Source: CAIXSE01 sp040769125 (GTDB lineage: Bacteria > Actinomycetota > Thermoleophilia > UBA2241). From it: DNA of 64,000 nt. The notes under the pieces were generated by a model. That model saw only the letters and a list, made by a program, of their open reading frames with translations, did no database searches and was not told where the DNA came from. Positions 32,551 through 44,218 of this stretch are shown here, one piece after another. The stretch lies in assembly GCA_040769125.1 (NCBI GenBank), contig JAXGLO010000001.1:1674001-1738000 (forward strand), in the 5' to 3' direction. Each line of letters starts with the position of its first letter. Position 1 is the first letter of the stretch. The position numbers were made by a program, and so were the translations under genes.

Positions 32551-33882
32551 TCAGTCGCTCCGCGACGACCGCGCGCCGTGCTGCTCGAGAGCGCCGAGGA
32601 CCGTGGCGCCGGAGTGGTCTGGCCCCTCCGCGCGCACGATACCGGCGCCCAGCCGTCGGAGCTTCCCGACGAGATCCTCGTAGCCGCGATCGAGATGACT
32701 GATGCACCTGATCTCCGTGACCCCATCGGCGACGAGCCCGGCGGTCACCAGGGCCGCGCCACCACGCAGGTCGGGGGCCTCGACGACCGTGCCGGTGAGA
32801 CGCCGTGGGCCAGCTACAATGGCATGGTGCCCGCTCGTCGTTATTCCGGCGCCGAGGCGGTTGAGCTCGTCGACCACAACGAATCGATTCTCAAAGACGT
32901 TCTCGGTGACGATCGAGGTGCCCTCGGCCAGCGACAGCAGCACCATGGCCTGCGCCTGCAGATCGGTGGCAAACCCGGGGTGCGGCAGCGTCGATATGTC
33001 GACGGGCGCCAACGAAGCGTCGCGACGCACGGTGATGCGGCGCTCGCCCTCGGTGACAGTGACGCCCATGGCCCGAAGCTTAGTGAGGAACAGCTCGAGA
33101 TGCACCGGCTCGATGCCAAGCGTGGTCACCTCGCCACCGGTGGCGGCACCCATGATCAGGTACGTGCCGGCCTCGATGCGGTCGGCGATCACCTCGTGAT
33201 CGACGCCGTGCAGCGCGTGCCCGCCCTCGACGCGGATCGTGCTGGTGCCGACGCCGTCGATGACCGCGCCCATGCCCGTGAGGAAGGCGCAGAGATCGGC
33301 GATCTCGGGCTCCCGTGCCGCGTTCTCGATAACGGTCTCCCCTTCGGCAGCGGTGGCCGCCATGAGAAGGTTCTCCGTGGCGCCCACGCTCGGGTAGTCG
33401 AGCGACACAACGGCGCCTTTGAGGCGCGCGCAGCGGATCCGGATGAAGCCGTGGTCGATCTCGACCTCGGCGCCGAGCTTCTCGAGGCCGCGGATGTGGA
33501 AGTCGATGCGCCGCGGACCGATGTTGCAGCCCCCCGGCATGGCGATCGTCGCCTCCCCCAGGCGCGCCACGAGCGGACCCATGACGATGATGCTGGCGCG
33601 CATGGCGCGGACGAGCTCGTAGGGCGCGCAGCCGCTAAGAGACGCGCCCGCAGTCACCTGCAGACGATCGCCTTCCTGCCTGACGTCGGCACCGAGGGCG
33701 CGCACCATCTCCACCATCGTCGCCACGTCGGAGATGCGGGGCACGCGCCGGATGACGCAGGGTTCGTCGGTCAGGAGCGTCGCAGCCAGCAGCTTGAGCG
33801 CCGAGTTCTTGGCGCCGGCCAGCACCACCTCGCCCTCGAGGCGGCTGCCGCCGCAGATAAGAAGGCGCGCGTCGTGTTCCAC
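32551..33882 (-). CDS. murA: MurA, UDP-N-acetylglucosamine 1-carboxyvinyltransferase
   Basis: First committed step of peptidoglycan synthesis, enolpyruvyl transfer from PEP. GAKNSALKLLAA near the N terminus binds UDP-GlcNAc. The catalytic loop PGGCNIGPRRID carries the active-site cysteine (Cys119 from this start), the residue attacked by fosfomycin. Length is about 443 residues. In-frame ATGs exist at 33909 and 33894, but the GTG at 33882 has GGAGG five bases upstream and places the first beta strand at the usual position, so I prefer it. It follows atpC, a common order, and precedes the LCP gene. Confidence 0.95.
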   Translation of the reverse strand: MEHDARLLICGGSRLEGEVVLAGAKNSALKLLAATLLTDEPCVIRRVPRISDVATMVEMVRALGADVRQEGDRLQVTAGASLSGCAPYELVRAMRASIIVMGPLVARLGEATIAMPGGCNIGPRRIDFHIRGLEKLGAEVEIDHGFIRIRCARLKGAVVSLDYPSVGATENLLMAATAAEGETVIENAAREPEIADLCAFLTGMGAVIDGVGTSTIRVEGGHALHGVDHEVIADRIEAGTYLIMGAATGGEVTTLGIEPVHLELFLTKLRAMGVTVTEGERRITVRRDASLAPVDISTLPHPGFATDLQAQAMVLLSLAEGTSIVTENVFENRFVVVDELNRLGAGITTSGHHAIVAGPRRLTGTVVEAPDLRGGAALVTAGLVADGVTEIRCISHLDRGYEDLVGKLRRLGAGIVRAEGPDHSGATVLGALEQHGARSSRSD

Positions 33883-33933
33883 AGAGCCCTCCATCAGGAG
33901 CCCAAGCATGGCGGCGGCAACGCCTGGCTGACG

Positions 33934-34365
33934 TCAGCGCACGCGCGCAGCGACACGCAACCGGTTCTCGGCGCGCTTCAGCTCCTGCTCGACCGCATAG
34001 AAGTCTGTTTCCGCCAGAGATGCGACGTCTCCGAGCTCCCGCAAGCGCGCTTCCGCCTCCGCGCGTTCGGCCTCGGCGCGCGCGACGTCGATGGCCCCGG
34101 CGAGCTCGCCGTGATCGACGACGATCAGCACCCGGCTGGCGCGGATCGCAGCGTAGCCGACCCCGATCGCCACGTAGTCCGTGGTGCCGTCGAGGCGCAA
34201 GACGCGCATCTCGCCGATCTCGAGCAGAACCACGAACGGCTCATGCCCGGGGAGCACGCCGAACTCGCCCTCGACGCCCGGCAGCGTAACCATGCCGACG
34301 TCGGCGTTATAGATACAGCCCTCTGGGGTGACGACTTCAAGGTAGACTGTGCGCTCCTCGGCCAC
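33934..34365 (-). CDS. atpC: ATP synthase subunit epsilon
   Basis: Central-stalk subunit that couples rotation and inhibits ATP hydrolysis. The N-terminal beta sandwich contains LEVVTPEGCIYNADV and LPGVEGEFGVLPGHEP. A C-terminal helical hairpin rich in Ala/Glu/Arg follows (about 88-143). At 143 residues it is full length with a complete hairpin, so autoinhibition is possible. The GTG start has GAGGAGGG upstream, inside the 3' end of atpD. It is the last gene of the atp operon. Confidence 0.96.
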   Translation of the reverse strand: MAEERTVYLEVVTPEGCIYNADVGMVTLPGVEGEFGVLPGHEPFVVLLEIGEMRVLRLDGTTDYVAIGVGYAAIRASRVLIVVDHGELAGAIDVARAEAERAEAEARLRELGDVASLAETDFYAVEQELKRAENRLRVAARVR

Positions 34366-34376
34366 GGCCGCCCTCC

Positions 34377-35801
<1,425 letters not shown>

Positions 35802-35849
35802 TGCCTCAACTCCGCTCTGCGTGGAAGGTGCGGGGTTCCCCCCGGCGGC

Positions 35850-36728
35850 TCACCCGAGCCCCTCGGCGCCGCCCACGACCTCGAGAATCTCCTGGGTAAT
35901 GGCTGCCTGGCGAGCCCGATTCAGCGCCAGGGTCTGCGTGTCGAGCATCTCCTCTGCGGCGTCGCTCGCGTTGCGCATGGCGGTCATGCGCGCGCCCTGC
36001 TCGCTGGCGCTCGACTCGAGGAGACCGCGGTAGACGGCGATCTCGACGTACGCCGGCAGCAGCACCCCGAAGATCTCCGCCGCCGCCGGTTCGTAGTTGT
36101 ACGCAGTCGGTGCTCTCTTTCTTCTCCTGGCAGCACTGATCGTTTCCTGAGGGATGGGAAGGATGACATCGTCGATCAACGTCTGCTGAATGGCCGACGT
36201 GAAGTGGTTGTACACGAGGCGTACCTCGTCGACCTCACCTTCGATGTACTTCTCGATAAGCGCAGTGGTGATGGTCTTGGCGTGGCTGTACTCCGGCCGG
36301 TCGGTGATGTCCTGCCACATCTCGTCGACACGGAACCCGCGGAACCGCAGCGTGCCGATGCCTTTCTTGCCGACTCCCACGATACGCGTCTCAATCCCCC
36401 TGGCACGCTGGTCGCACTCGATCTCAGCCGTGCGGCGCACGATGTTGGCGTTGAACGCGCCCGCAAGGCCACGGTCGCCGGTCATGGCCACGATCGCCGC
36501 GGTGCGCACCTCGCGCTCCTGGAGCAGGGGGTGCTGAACGGCCTCTTGCGTGTGCGCAGCCAGATCGACCATCATGCGCATCACGCCGTCCGCGAACGGC
36601 CGGAGAGCTTCGATGCGCGACTGACTTCGGCGCAGCTTGGCCGCGGCAACCATCTCCATGGCCATAGTGATCTTGCGCGTGCTCTGGAACGACGCGATGC
36701 GGCGACGGATGTCACGCAGACTCGCCAC
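35850..36728 (-). CDS. atpG: ATP synthase subunit gamma
   Basis: Rotating shaft of F1. The N-terminal helix SLRDIRRRIASFQSTRKIT and MEMVAAAKLRR and the C-terminal helix MRNASDAAEEMLDTQTLALN are both typical coiled-coil partners, and the central GDRGLAGAFNANIVR is conserved. Length is 292 aa. The start is GTG at 36728, one base after the atpA stop. Confidence 0.97.
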   Translation of the reverse strand: MASLRDIRRRIASFQSTRKITMAMEMVAAAKLRRSQSRIEALRPFADGVMRMMVDLAAHTQEAVQHPLLQEREVRTAAIVAMTGDRGLAGAFNANIVRRTAEIECDQRARGIETRIVGVGKKGIGTLRFRGFRVDEMWQDITDRPEYSHAKTITTALIEKYIEGEVDEVRLVYNHFTSAIQQTLIDDVILPIPQETISAARRRKRAPTAYNYEPAAAEIFGVLLPAYVEIAVYRGLLESSASEQGARMTAMRNASDAAEEMLDTQTLALNRARQAAITQEILEVVGGAEGLG

Positions 36729-36729
36729 G

Positions 36730-38282
<1,553 letters not shown>

Positions 38283-38286
<4 letters not shown>

Positions 38287-38840
38287 TCCACGTCACCTCT
38301 CACGTCAGCCGAAGCCAGCCTGCGGCGCAGCTGGCGAATACGGGAGCGCACGCTGCCGTCGACGATCCTGTCGCCGACGCGCAGAACGAGGCCGCCCACG
38401 ATGGCCGGGTCGATGGTTGTTTCGAGCGCGACTCGGCGACCGGTGACAGCCTCCACCCGCGCAGCGATCTTGTTTCTTGTTGTCTCGGTAAGCTCCACGG
38501 CGGAGGTCACGCCCACGCGCACGACCTCGTCCTCAGCCGAGACAAGGCTCTCGAACTCGTCACGCACTCCCCCAACGATGGTGAAACGCCCCCGCTTGAG
38601 GAGAACCTGGAGCACGTTGCGCACCAGCGGATGGCAGCCTTCCGTAAGCGAGGCGACCACCCTGCTCTTCGCAGTCGCATGGATCTGGGGGTTACTGAGA
38701 GCGCTGCGCAGCGCCTGGGACTCGCCAAAGGCGTGTGCGAAGTCCGCAAGTTCGGCGCGCACGACGCCGACGGCATCGGCGTCGCGCGCCGCCTCCAACA
38801 GCGCACGCGCAAACACGCTTGCCGCGTTGCCTTCTCTCAA
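38283..38840 (-). CDS. atpH: ATP synthase subunit delta
   Basis: Links F1 to the peripheral stalk. It is 185 residues with the family layout: an N-terminal six-helix domain (FARALLEAARDADAV), LVRNVLQVLLKRGR in the middle, and the C-terminal IDPAIVGGLVLRVGDRIVDGSV. It is a free-standing delta, not fused to b as in mycobacteria, which argues against a mycobacterial relative. The start is TTG at 38840 overlapping the atpF TGA; this is the only start codon that leaves the N-terminal helix intact. Confidence 0.95.
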
Positions 38841-39346
38841 CTCTCTAGCTCCATGCCCAGCTCGTCGATCCGGAGCTCGGCCAGCGCCTCATCGATGAGG
38901 CGCTCGTGGTCTTCCGTGGTCAAACCTCGGCTCGTGACCTTCTCGGTGGCACGCACCGTAAGCTCGGCGACCTGGGACTTGAGGTCGCGCAAAGCGGCAC
39001 GCGTGTCCCGCTCGATCTGGTCCTGGGCCTTCGCCACAAGGCGCTCCGCCTGAGCGTGCGCCTCGGCGAGGATCTCCGCCTTGCTGTGCTCGCCCGTCCG
39101 GCGAGCGCGGGCGACGATCTCGTCGGCCTCACCGCGAACCTTGGCCAAGGTCGCCTTGTAATCCTCGAGAAGACGCAGGGCCTCGGCTCGCGTCTGCTCA
39201 GCCGTGTCGAGGCTGTCCTGGACCTGCTGGCGGCGATCCTCGAGCAACTTCTGAATCGGCCCGAAGGCGAACTTCACCAGCACGAAGACCGCGATCGCGA
39301 AGGTGATCAAGGTCCACACCATCAGACCCGGGTAGATAGTCAGCAT
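38837..39346 (-). CDS. atpF: ATP synthase subunit b
   Basis: Peripheral stalk. It has one N-terminal membrane helix (about 8-28, WTLITFAIAVFVLVKF), followed by a long charged coiled coil (about 35-150) and a short C-terminal delta-binding segment. Length is 169 aa; a single b gene suggests a homodimer. ATG start with a GGCGGG-type SD. It lies between atpE and atpH in the standard order. Confidence 0.95.
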   Translation of the reverse strand: MLTIYPGLMVWTLITFAIAVFVLVKFAFGPIQKLLEDRRQQVQDSLDTAEQTRAEALRLLEDYKATLAKVRGEADEIVARARRTGEHSKAEILAEAHAQAERLVAKAQDQIERDTRAALRDLKSQVAELTVRATEKVTSRGLTTEDHERLIDEALAELRIDELGMELES

Positions 39347-39398
39347 GATCCCGCCCTTGTCGTTCGCACGCCTGTCGTCGCTGCCGGCCGAGAAGCCG

Positions 39399-39629
39399 TC
39401 AGACGACGAAGACCAGGATGAGGCCGACGACGACCGCGTACAGCGCCAGCGCCTCGATCATGCCGATGCCGATGAACATGTTCGTGCGGATATCGCTCCT
39501 GAGCTCGGGCTGACGCGCCATGCTCTGCATGGCATTGGCGATCATGTACCCCATGCCGATGCCCGGACCGATCATGCCGAGGCCGACGGCCAATCCGACA
39601 CCGAGATACTTGGCTGCTTCTGCGCTCAT
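39399..39629 (-). CDS. atpE: ATP synthase subunit c
   Basis: Proton-carrying ring subunit, 76 residues, two membrane helices joined by the conserved polar loop ARQPE (38-42). The ion-binding carboxylate is Glu59 in GIGMIEALALY. Helix 1 (GLGMIGPGIGMGY) lacks the glutamine expected for sodium binding, so proton coupling is likely. ATG 39629 has GGAGGT upstream; longer in-frame extension has no family similarity. Confidence 0.97.
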   Translation of the reverse strand: MSAEAAKYLGVGLAVGLGMIGPGIGMGYMIANAMQSMARQPELRSDIRTNMFIGIGMIEALALYAVVVGLILVFVV

Positions 39630-39690
39630 TACGCGACCTCCGTGGTCTGCATCCGCCCGGCTCGGCAGGGCGACGTTTGAACTCCTGACA

Positions 39691-40545
39691 TCAATGCCCC
39701 TCCTCCATGGCCCCCTCGATGTAGACGGCCGAGAGAATGGCGAAGATGAACGCCTGGATGACGGCGACAAAGATCTCGAACAGATAGATGGTAGCGGAGG
39801 CGACCTGCAGCAGCGTAGCCATGAGATAGCTCTGGAACACCAGCGCCACCGCGAAGAAGACGGCAAAAAGCACGTGTCCGGCGATCATGTTGGCGAAGAG
39901 TCGGACGGAGAGCGAGACGAGACGGAAGATCTCGCTCACGAGCTCCATGAAGTAAAGCAACTGCCGGATGACGGGCGGCGCCGACGGCACGTCCCAGCTC
40001 TTCGCGTAAGCCAAGAGCCCCTTCTGCCTGATGCCCGCGTAGTGCGTGAAAAAGAACGTGAACAGAGCCAGCACGATCGTGACGTTGAGGTTGCCGGTGG
40101 CCACGTAGAAGGCAAGCTGGTGATGCTCACCGAGCGGCAGGGGGATGAGCCCGACCAGGTTGTTGACGAGGACGAAGAAGAAGACCGCCCCGACGTACGG
40201 GAACCAGCTTCTCATGCCGATCTGCATGACGGAGCGGGTGATGCCGTCGTGGGCGAGCTCGTACAGGCCCTCGATCGCGGCCTGCAGGCGCCCTGGCCGG
40301 GCGCGAAGGACACGGCTGATCGCGATGGCCGCGAGGGCCAGAATGGCGGTCGAGATCCAGAGATAGATGACGGCCTTGTTGATCGAGAGGTCGAACGGGC
40401 CGATGGTGGGGAGCTTGATGATCGGGTGGAGCACGAACTCCTCGGCGATGTCGACCTCGGCCTGCTCACCGCCGGGAATGAGGGCCAAGGCGACCAGCGC
40501 CGCCAGCACGACCAACCCGATGATGACTGCCTTCATGCGCCTCAT
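39691..40545 (-). CDS. atpB: ATP synthase subunit a
   Basis: Membrane stator with the proton half-channels. The essential arginine lies in LSVRLFANMIAGH. About six hydrophobic segments are seen, and the C-terminal ALVFQSYLMATLLQVAS and QAFIFAILSAVYI segments are typical. Length is 284 aa. The ATG at 40545 overlaps the stop of the upstream AtpI-like gene (ATGA); another ATG at 40536 is possible. Confidence 0.97.
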   Translation of the reverse strand: MRRMKAVIIGLVVLAALVALALIPGGEQAEVDIAEEFVLHPIIKLPTIGPFDLSINKAVIYLWISTAILALAAIAISRVLRARPGRLQAAIEGLYELAHDGITRSVMQIGMRSWFPYVGAVFFFVLVNNLVGLIPLPLGEHHQLAFYVATGNLNVTIVLALFTFFFTHYAGIRQKGLLAYAKSWDVPSAPPVIRQLLYFMELVSEIFRLVSLSVRLFANMIAGHVLFAVFFAVALVFQSYLMATLLQVASATIYLFEIFVAVIQAFIFAILSAVYIEGAMEEGH

Positions 40546-40943
40546 GGGGCCTCCACGGTGCGAGCAGGGGCGCCGGCAGGACGACGTCCCACAAGGCGCA
40601 GAATCTCGTACACAGTAAATGTGACGAGGAACGCCGCCGCGCTGGTCACGAACTGGTCGCGCGCGGCGATGCCGACAGTGATGAGGACGCCGGCCACAAA
40701 GGCGAGGCGGACCGCGGAGCCGGCCAGGGCGACGCCCACGGCAGCCCCGGGGCGGCTCTGCGCGAGGCGCCAGACGAGCATCTCGAGCGCCCAGTAGGCG
40801 AGCACCAGCAGGGAGCCGAGCGCCGCCGGCCAGACGAGCCGGCCGAGAGCCAGCGCGCCGACGCAGCAGATCAGCACCATAGCGCCGAGCACGAGTGACT
40901 TCCCATACGGCTCACGCACAAGAGCCATTCCGCCCACGAACAC
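40542..40943 (-). CDS. Small membrane protein of the atp operon (AtpI-like)
   Basis: 133 residues with four hydrophobic segments (about 16-35, 40-58, 70-92, 97-115), a layout matching the AtpI/Bacillus-type protein that assists c-ring assembly or magnesium handling. Sequence conservation in this family is low, so the name rests on size, topology and position between atpZ and atpB. The start is GTG at 40943, touching the stop of the previous gene. Confidence 0.7.
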   Translation of the reverse strand: MFVGGMALVREPYGKSLVLGAMVLICCVGALALGRLVWPAALGSLLVLAYWALEMLVWRLAQSRPGAAVGVALAGSAVRLAFVAGVLITVGIAARDQFVTSAAAFLVTFTVYEILRLVGRRPAGAPARTVEAP

Positions 40944-41243
40944 CTACTTCGTCTCCAGGTAGACCGTGTACAGCGCCAGAGCGAAGCCGGCGAAGACACC
41001 AATCACCGTGAACAACGGAAACCATCCGATCAGCCAATCGATGCCTGCGCCGATACCGATACCGAGCGCCACCCCCGCGAGGATCGTGAAGGCGACCGAC
41101 TCGGCCGATACCGGCGGGCGCCCGTCGTCCTTGCGTGAGCCTTTGGCATCCCGCAGCAGCATACTATACGCACCCTGATTGCGTCTGCAATCCGCCGGCC
41201 GCCTCGCGGAGCCACCGGGAAGAAGCTCCTGCAGCCTCGCCAT
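40944..41243 (-). CDS. AtpZ/AtpI-family protein
   Basis: 99 residues with two membrane helices (about 49-70 and 75-95) joined by a glycine/tryptophan turn (GAGIDWLIGWFPLF), which is the AtpZ/AtpI signature. It heads the ATP synthase operon. The ATG at 41243 gives a 48-residue hydrophilic N-terminal region. An internal ATG (41162) with AGGGTG upstream would give a more typical 72-residue protein and may be the true start. A promoter-like TTGCAG-16 nt-TATAGT (41190-41163) sits just before that internal ATG. Confidence 0.75.
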   Translation of the reverse strand: MARLQELLPGGSARRPADCRRNQGAYSMLLRDAKGSRKDDGRPPVSAESVAFTILAGVALGIGIGAGIDWLIGWFPLFTVIGVFAGFALALYTVYLETK

Positions 41244-41252
41244 TGCGCCCGC

Positions 41253-42389
41253 TCACGACGCACCGCCGTCCGCACCGGTCTCGTCACCGCTATGTCCGTC
41301 GCCGACCGGCTCTCCGTGGCAGTCCTCGTGGAGGGCGGCCCGCCCGGAGCGGTAGCTGCCCAGCAGGCGCGCCATGTACACGGTGGCCACCGCGGCTCCG
41401 GCGCCGAGAAGGACGATTGCCGGCACACTGCCGCGATGTGTAGCAAGGGCCAGGCCGTTGAGCAGAACGCACCACGTGTACAGCAGCAGAACGCTCTTGC
41501 ACTGCGAGAAGCCGTGCACGAGCACGAGGTCGTGGTGCACGTGATCCTTGCCCGGCGAGTAGAACGGCACGCCCCGTCGCCAGCGCCGCCAGACGATGAG
41601 GAAGAGATCGACGAAAGGCACGCCGAGCACCAGCAGCGGAAGGATGAGGGCCACCGCCGCGGTGCCCTTCATGACGCTCTGCACACTCAGACAGGCCAGG
41701 ACGAAGCCGAGGAGCATGGAACCGGCGTCGCCCATGAAGATGCTCGCCGGGTGGAAGTTGAAGAGGAGGAACGCGAAGGTAGCTCCGGCCAGCACGGCGG
41801 CGATCACGCCCATGCCCCAGAACCACGTGGACAGCGCGATGATGCTGAAGGTGAGCGCGGAGATGCCGCAGACACCGGCCGCCAGGCCGTCGAGGCCGTC
41901 GATGAAGTTCACCATGTTGACGATCATGGCCATCCAGAAGGCCGTGACGAGCAGCCCCAGCAGGTCGGGCAGCTGGATCATGATGTCGGTGAACGGCACG
42001 CCCATGCGCTCGATGCGGATGTCGAAGTAGATCGCCACGCCGATCGCCAGAAGCTGGCCGACGAACTTGATGACGGGCTTGAGATCGTAGAGGTCGTCGA
42101 AGAGGCCGATGGCGACCACAATGGTCGCGCCGGCGATGATGCCCCAGACCGGACGGCTGACGGGCACCAGCAGCACGACCGGGATGAGCCAGCCCAGGTA
42201 CATGCCCAGCCCGCCGAGCAAGGGCGTCGCCTGCAGGTGCATGCGGCGATCGTCGGTTGGAGTATCGATCGCTCCGGTGCGGCGCGCCAGGCGGCCCATT
42301 AACGGGGTGAGCAGGAAGACGAGCGCCGCGGCCACGAGGAACCCCGCGACGGCCGTGCGCACCGGGTGAGTGAGATCGAGAAAACCCAC
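41253..42389 (-). CDS. Undecaprenyl-phosphate sugar-1-phosphate transferase (WecA/TagO/MraY family)
   Basis: Starts wall glycopolymer synthesis by moving a GlcNAc-1-phosphate (or related) unit onto undecaprenyl phosphate. About eleven membrane segments; GLFDDLYDLKP is the first aspartate motif, NFIDGLDGLAAG the second, and ASIFMGDAGSMLLG the third. DHVHHDL is the HxHH-type motif of the WecA branch rather than MraY. The short hydrophilic tail is Gly/Asp rich. Start GTG; one-base overlap with the dCMP deaminase stop. It probably supplies the lipid carrier glycan later handled by the LCP enzyme. Confidence 0.9.
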   Translation of the reverse strand: MGFLDLTHPVRTAVAGFLVAAALVFLLTPLMGRLARRTGAIDTPTDDRRMHLQATPLLGGLGMYLGWLIPVVLLVPVSRPVWGIIAGATIVVAIGLFDDLYDLKPVIKFVGQLLAIGVAIYFDIRIERMGVPFTDIMIQLPDLLGLLVTAFWMAMIVNMVNFIDGLDGLAAGVCGISALTFSIIALSTWFWGMGVIAAVLAGATFAFLLFNFHPASIFMGDAGSMLLGFVLACLSVQSVMKGTAAVALILPLLVLGVPFVDLFLIVWRRWRRGVPFYSPGKDHVHHDLVLVHGFSQCKSVLLLYTWCVLLNGLALATHRGSVPAIVLLGAGAAVATVYMARLLGSYRSGRAALHEDCHGEPVGDGHSGDETGADGGAS

Positions 42390-42895
42390 TAGGGCAGATC
42401 CTCTTTGCGCAGGGCGATGCCGACCTCGGCGAACATCTGCACGGCGAGCTCGCTGGGATACCCCTCGAGATAGCGAATCTCCCTGATGCCGCAGTTGATG
42501 AGCATCTTGGCGCAGAGGATGCAGGGCTGATGCGTGCAGTAGAGCGTAGCGCCGTCGATGCCGACCCCATGGACGGCGGCCTGAATGATGGCATTCTGCT
42601 CGGCGTGGATGGCCCGGCAGAGCTCATGACGCTCGCCCGAGGGCACGCCGAGCTGCTCCCGCAGGCAGCCGACGTCGAGACAGTGGCTCACGCCGCAAGG
42701 CGCGCCGTTGTACCCGGTCGCCAGAACCCGCCTGTCGCGCACGAGGACGGCGCCCACCTGGCGGCGCAGACAGGTGGAGCGAGTCGCCGCCTGGCGGGCG
42801 AGCTGGAGGAAGTACTCGTGCCAGCTCGGCCGGCGCTGCGACGCTCCCTGCGCAGCCGCCTCAACGGCGGAGACGTCCGTCAAGACACCGCCCAC
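42389..42895 (-). CDS. Deoxycytidylate (dCMP/CMP) deaminase
   Basis: Zinc enzyme that makes dUMP from dCMP for thymidylate synthesis. IHAEQNAI holds the zinc histidine (His97) and catalytic Glu99. PCILC supplies Cys125 and Cys128. WHEYFLQLARQAATRSTC and VGAVLVRDRRVLATGYNG are typical of ComEB/dCMP deaminase. The first 22 residues are non-conserved. The only in-frame start is GTG at 42895, with no convincing SD. The 168 residues fit the bacterial enzyme. Confidence 0.9.
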   Translation of the reverse strand: MGGVLTDVSAVEAAAQGASQRRPSWHEYFLQLARQAATRSTCLRRQVGAVLVRDRRVLATGYNGAPCGVSHCLDVGCLREQLGVPSGERHELCRAIHAEQNAIIQAAVHGVGIDGATLYCTHQPCILCAKMLINCGIREIRYLEGYPSELAVQMFAEVGIALRKEDLP

Positions 42896-42947
42896 CGCGC
42901 AGCGTGCCGACTCGCGCTCCTTGGCGTCCCCGGCGCGATGCGACTGC

Positions 42948-43394
42948 TCATGAAGCCGGCTCCGGCTCGTCGATCAGCGCCAGTCGCGTTTCGTGCCGGC
43001 CGCCCTCGAACGGCGTGGACAGCCAGACCTCGGTGATCGCCCACGCCTCGTCCTCGCTAAGGATCCTGCCCCCGAGGCACAGGACGTTGGCGTCGTTGTG
43101 GCGCCGCGTCATCTCGGCCAGGTGGGGCGTAAAACAGTCGGCCGCCCGCACGCCCCGATGGCGATTGGCGGCCATGCACACCCCGAGGCCCGTGCCGCAG
43201 ACCAGCAGGCCGCGCTCGGCCTCACCGGATGCCACGAGGTCGGCCACACGATGTGCGTACGTAGGGTAATCGACCGATCGATCGCCCGAGTCCGTGCCGA
43301 CATCGAGAACCTCATGGCCCTGGCGGCGAAGCCGCGCGACGACGGCCTCCTTGACGGTGAACCCGGCGTGATCGGCTCCGGCAGCGATCTTCAC
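42948..43394 (-). CDS. rpiB: Ribose-5-phosphate isomerase B
   Basis: Interconverts ribose-5-phosphate and ribulose-5-phosphate. The N-terminal IAAGADHAGFTVKE contains the substrate-binding Asp-His pair, and CGTGLGVCMAANR carries the catalytic region and anion hole. HNDANVLCLGGR is the third conserved strand. Length is 148 aa. GTG start at 43394 with AAGGAG upstream. Confidence 0.95.
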   Translation of the reverse strand: MKIAAGADHAGFTVKEAVVARLRRQGHEVLDVGTDSGDRSVDYPTYAHRVADLVASGEAERGLLVCGTGLGVCMAANRHRGVRAADCFTPHLAEMTRRHNDANVLCLGGRILSEDEAWAITEVWLSTPFEGGRHETRLALIDEPEPAS

Positions 43395-43474
43395 GACTGC
43401 TCCTTCCGGCTCCGCGAGAACCCGCGGTGTGACCGTACGGCCGCAGGCGTGCGACCGTCTCTCCTAAAGGAGGG

Positions 43475-43483
43475 ATTCTACCA
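43475..43483 (-). promoter_or_regulatory. Candidate extended -10 promoter upstream of rpiB
   Basis: Minus-strand TGG-TAGAAT followed by a small CTCCT/AGGAG hairpin, about 80-90 bases before the rpiB start in the 128-bp gap after tsaC. No good -35. Confidence 0.4.
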
Positions 43484-43522
43484 GCCGAAGGGCAACAACA
43501 CCCGCGCGCGCTTCGCGCCCGG

Positions 43523-44218
43523 TCAGGCCTCCGCGAGCCGCGCGGCGACGCCGTCCTCGCCGACGGCGCCGCGCCGCAGGATGCGCCAGCGCCCGTCGCG
43601 GCCGTAGCTGGTGAGATCGACGACGGTCGAGGCAAGACCACCGATGGGGCCGGCGTCGAGGATGACGTCGCAGGCGTCCAGCAGCCGCGGGTGGATCTCG
43701 CCCAGCTCGCACGGCGCGGGCTCCCCGCTGAGGTTGGCGCTCGAGGCCAGCAACGGGAAGGGCAGCTCCGCAAGGCGGCGCGCCGCCCGCGGCCAGGGCG
43801 GAACGCGCACACCCAGCGTAGCGACTGTGGCCGCGGACTCGCCCCGACCGGGAGACCCTGTCGGCGAAGCCGCCGGCAGGGCGCCGGCCGGCGGGTACTT
43901 CAGACCGGCCGGGTACGGCAGCACGAGCGTGAACGGCCCCGGCAGAAGGCGGTGCACGGCGCCGCGCAGCCGGGGCTCCAGCGCGACGGATCGCTCCAGC
44001 AGTTCCAGCGTCGGGTAGATCACCTGGAGCGGCTTGTCCTCCTTACGGCCTTTGGCTGCGGCGATCGCCGCAGCCCCCGCCGCCGAAACCACGCCGCCGA
44101 CGCCGTACACCGTGTCGGTGGGCAGGCACACGAGCCGCGCCCCCCGCACTTCCTCCACGAGCCGGCGCACGCCGGCGGCGGTGAGCGCGGCGAGATCGAC
44201 CGGGCGGGGGCGACTCAC
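43523..44218 (-). CDS. tsaC: L-threonylcarbamoyladenylate synthase (TsaC/Sua5/YrdC family)
   Basis: Makes threonylcarbamoyl-AMP for the universal t6A37 tRNA modification. LVCLPTDTVYGVGG is the YrdC signature, and KGRKEDKPLQV and LLPGPFTLVLP follow. SSANLSGEPA is the nucleotide-binding strand. A Pro/Gly/Ser-rich insertion of about 20 residues (near 108-128) sits between LVLPY and LGVRVP. It is 231 residues with no C-terminal Sua5 domain. The GTG start overlaps the hisF stop (GTGA). Confidence 0.92.
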   Translation of the reverse strand: MSRPRPVDLAALTAAGVRRLVEEVRGARLVCLPTDTVYGVGGVVSAAGAAAIAAAKGRKEDKPLQVIYPTLELLERSVALEPRLRGAVHRLLPGPFTLVLPYPAGLKYPPAGALPAASPTGSPGRGESAATVATLGVRVPPWPRAARRLAELPFPLLASSANLSGEPAPCELGEIHPRLLDACDVILDAGPIGGLASTVVDLTSYGRDGRWRILRRGAVGEDGVAARLAEA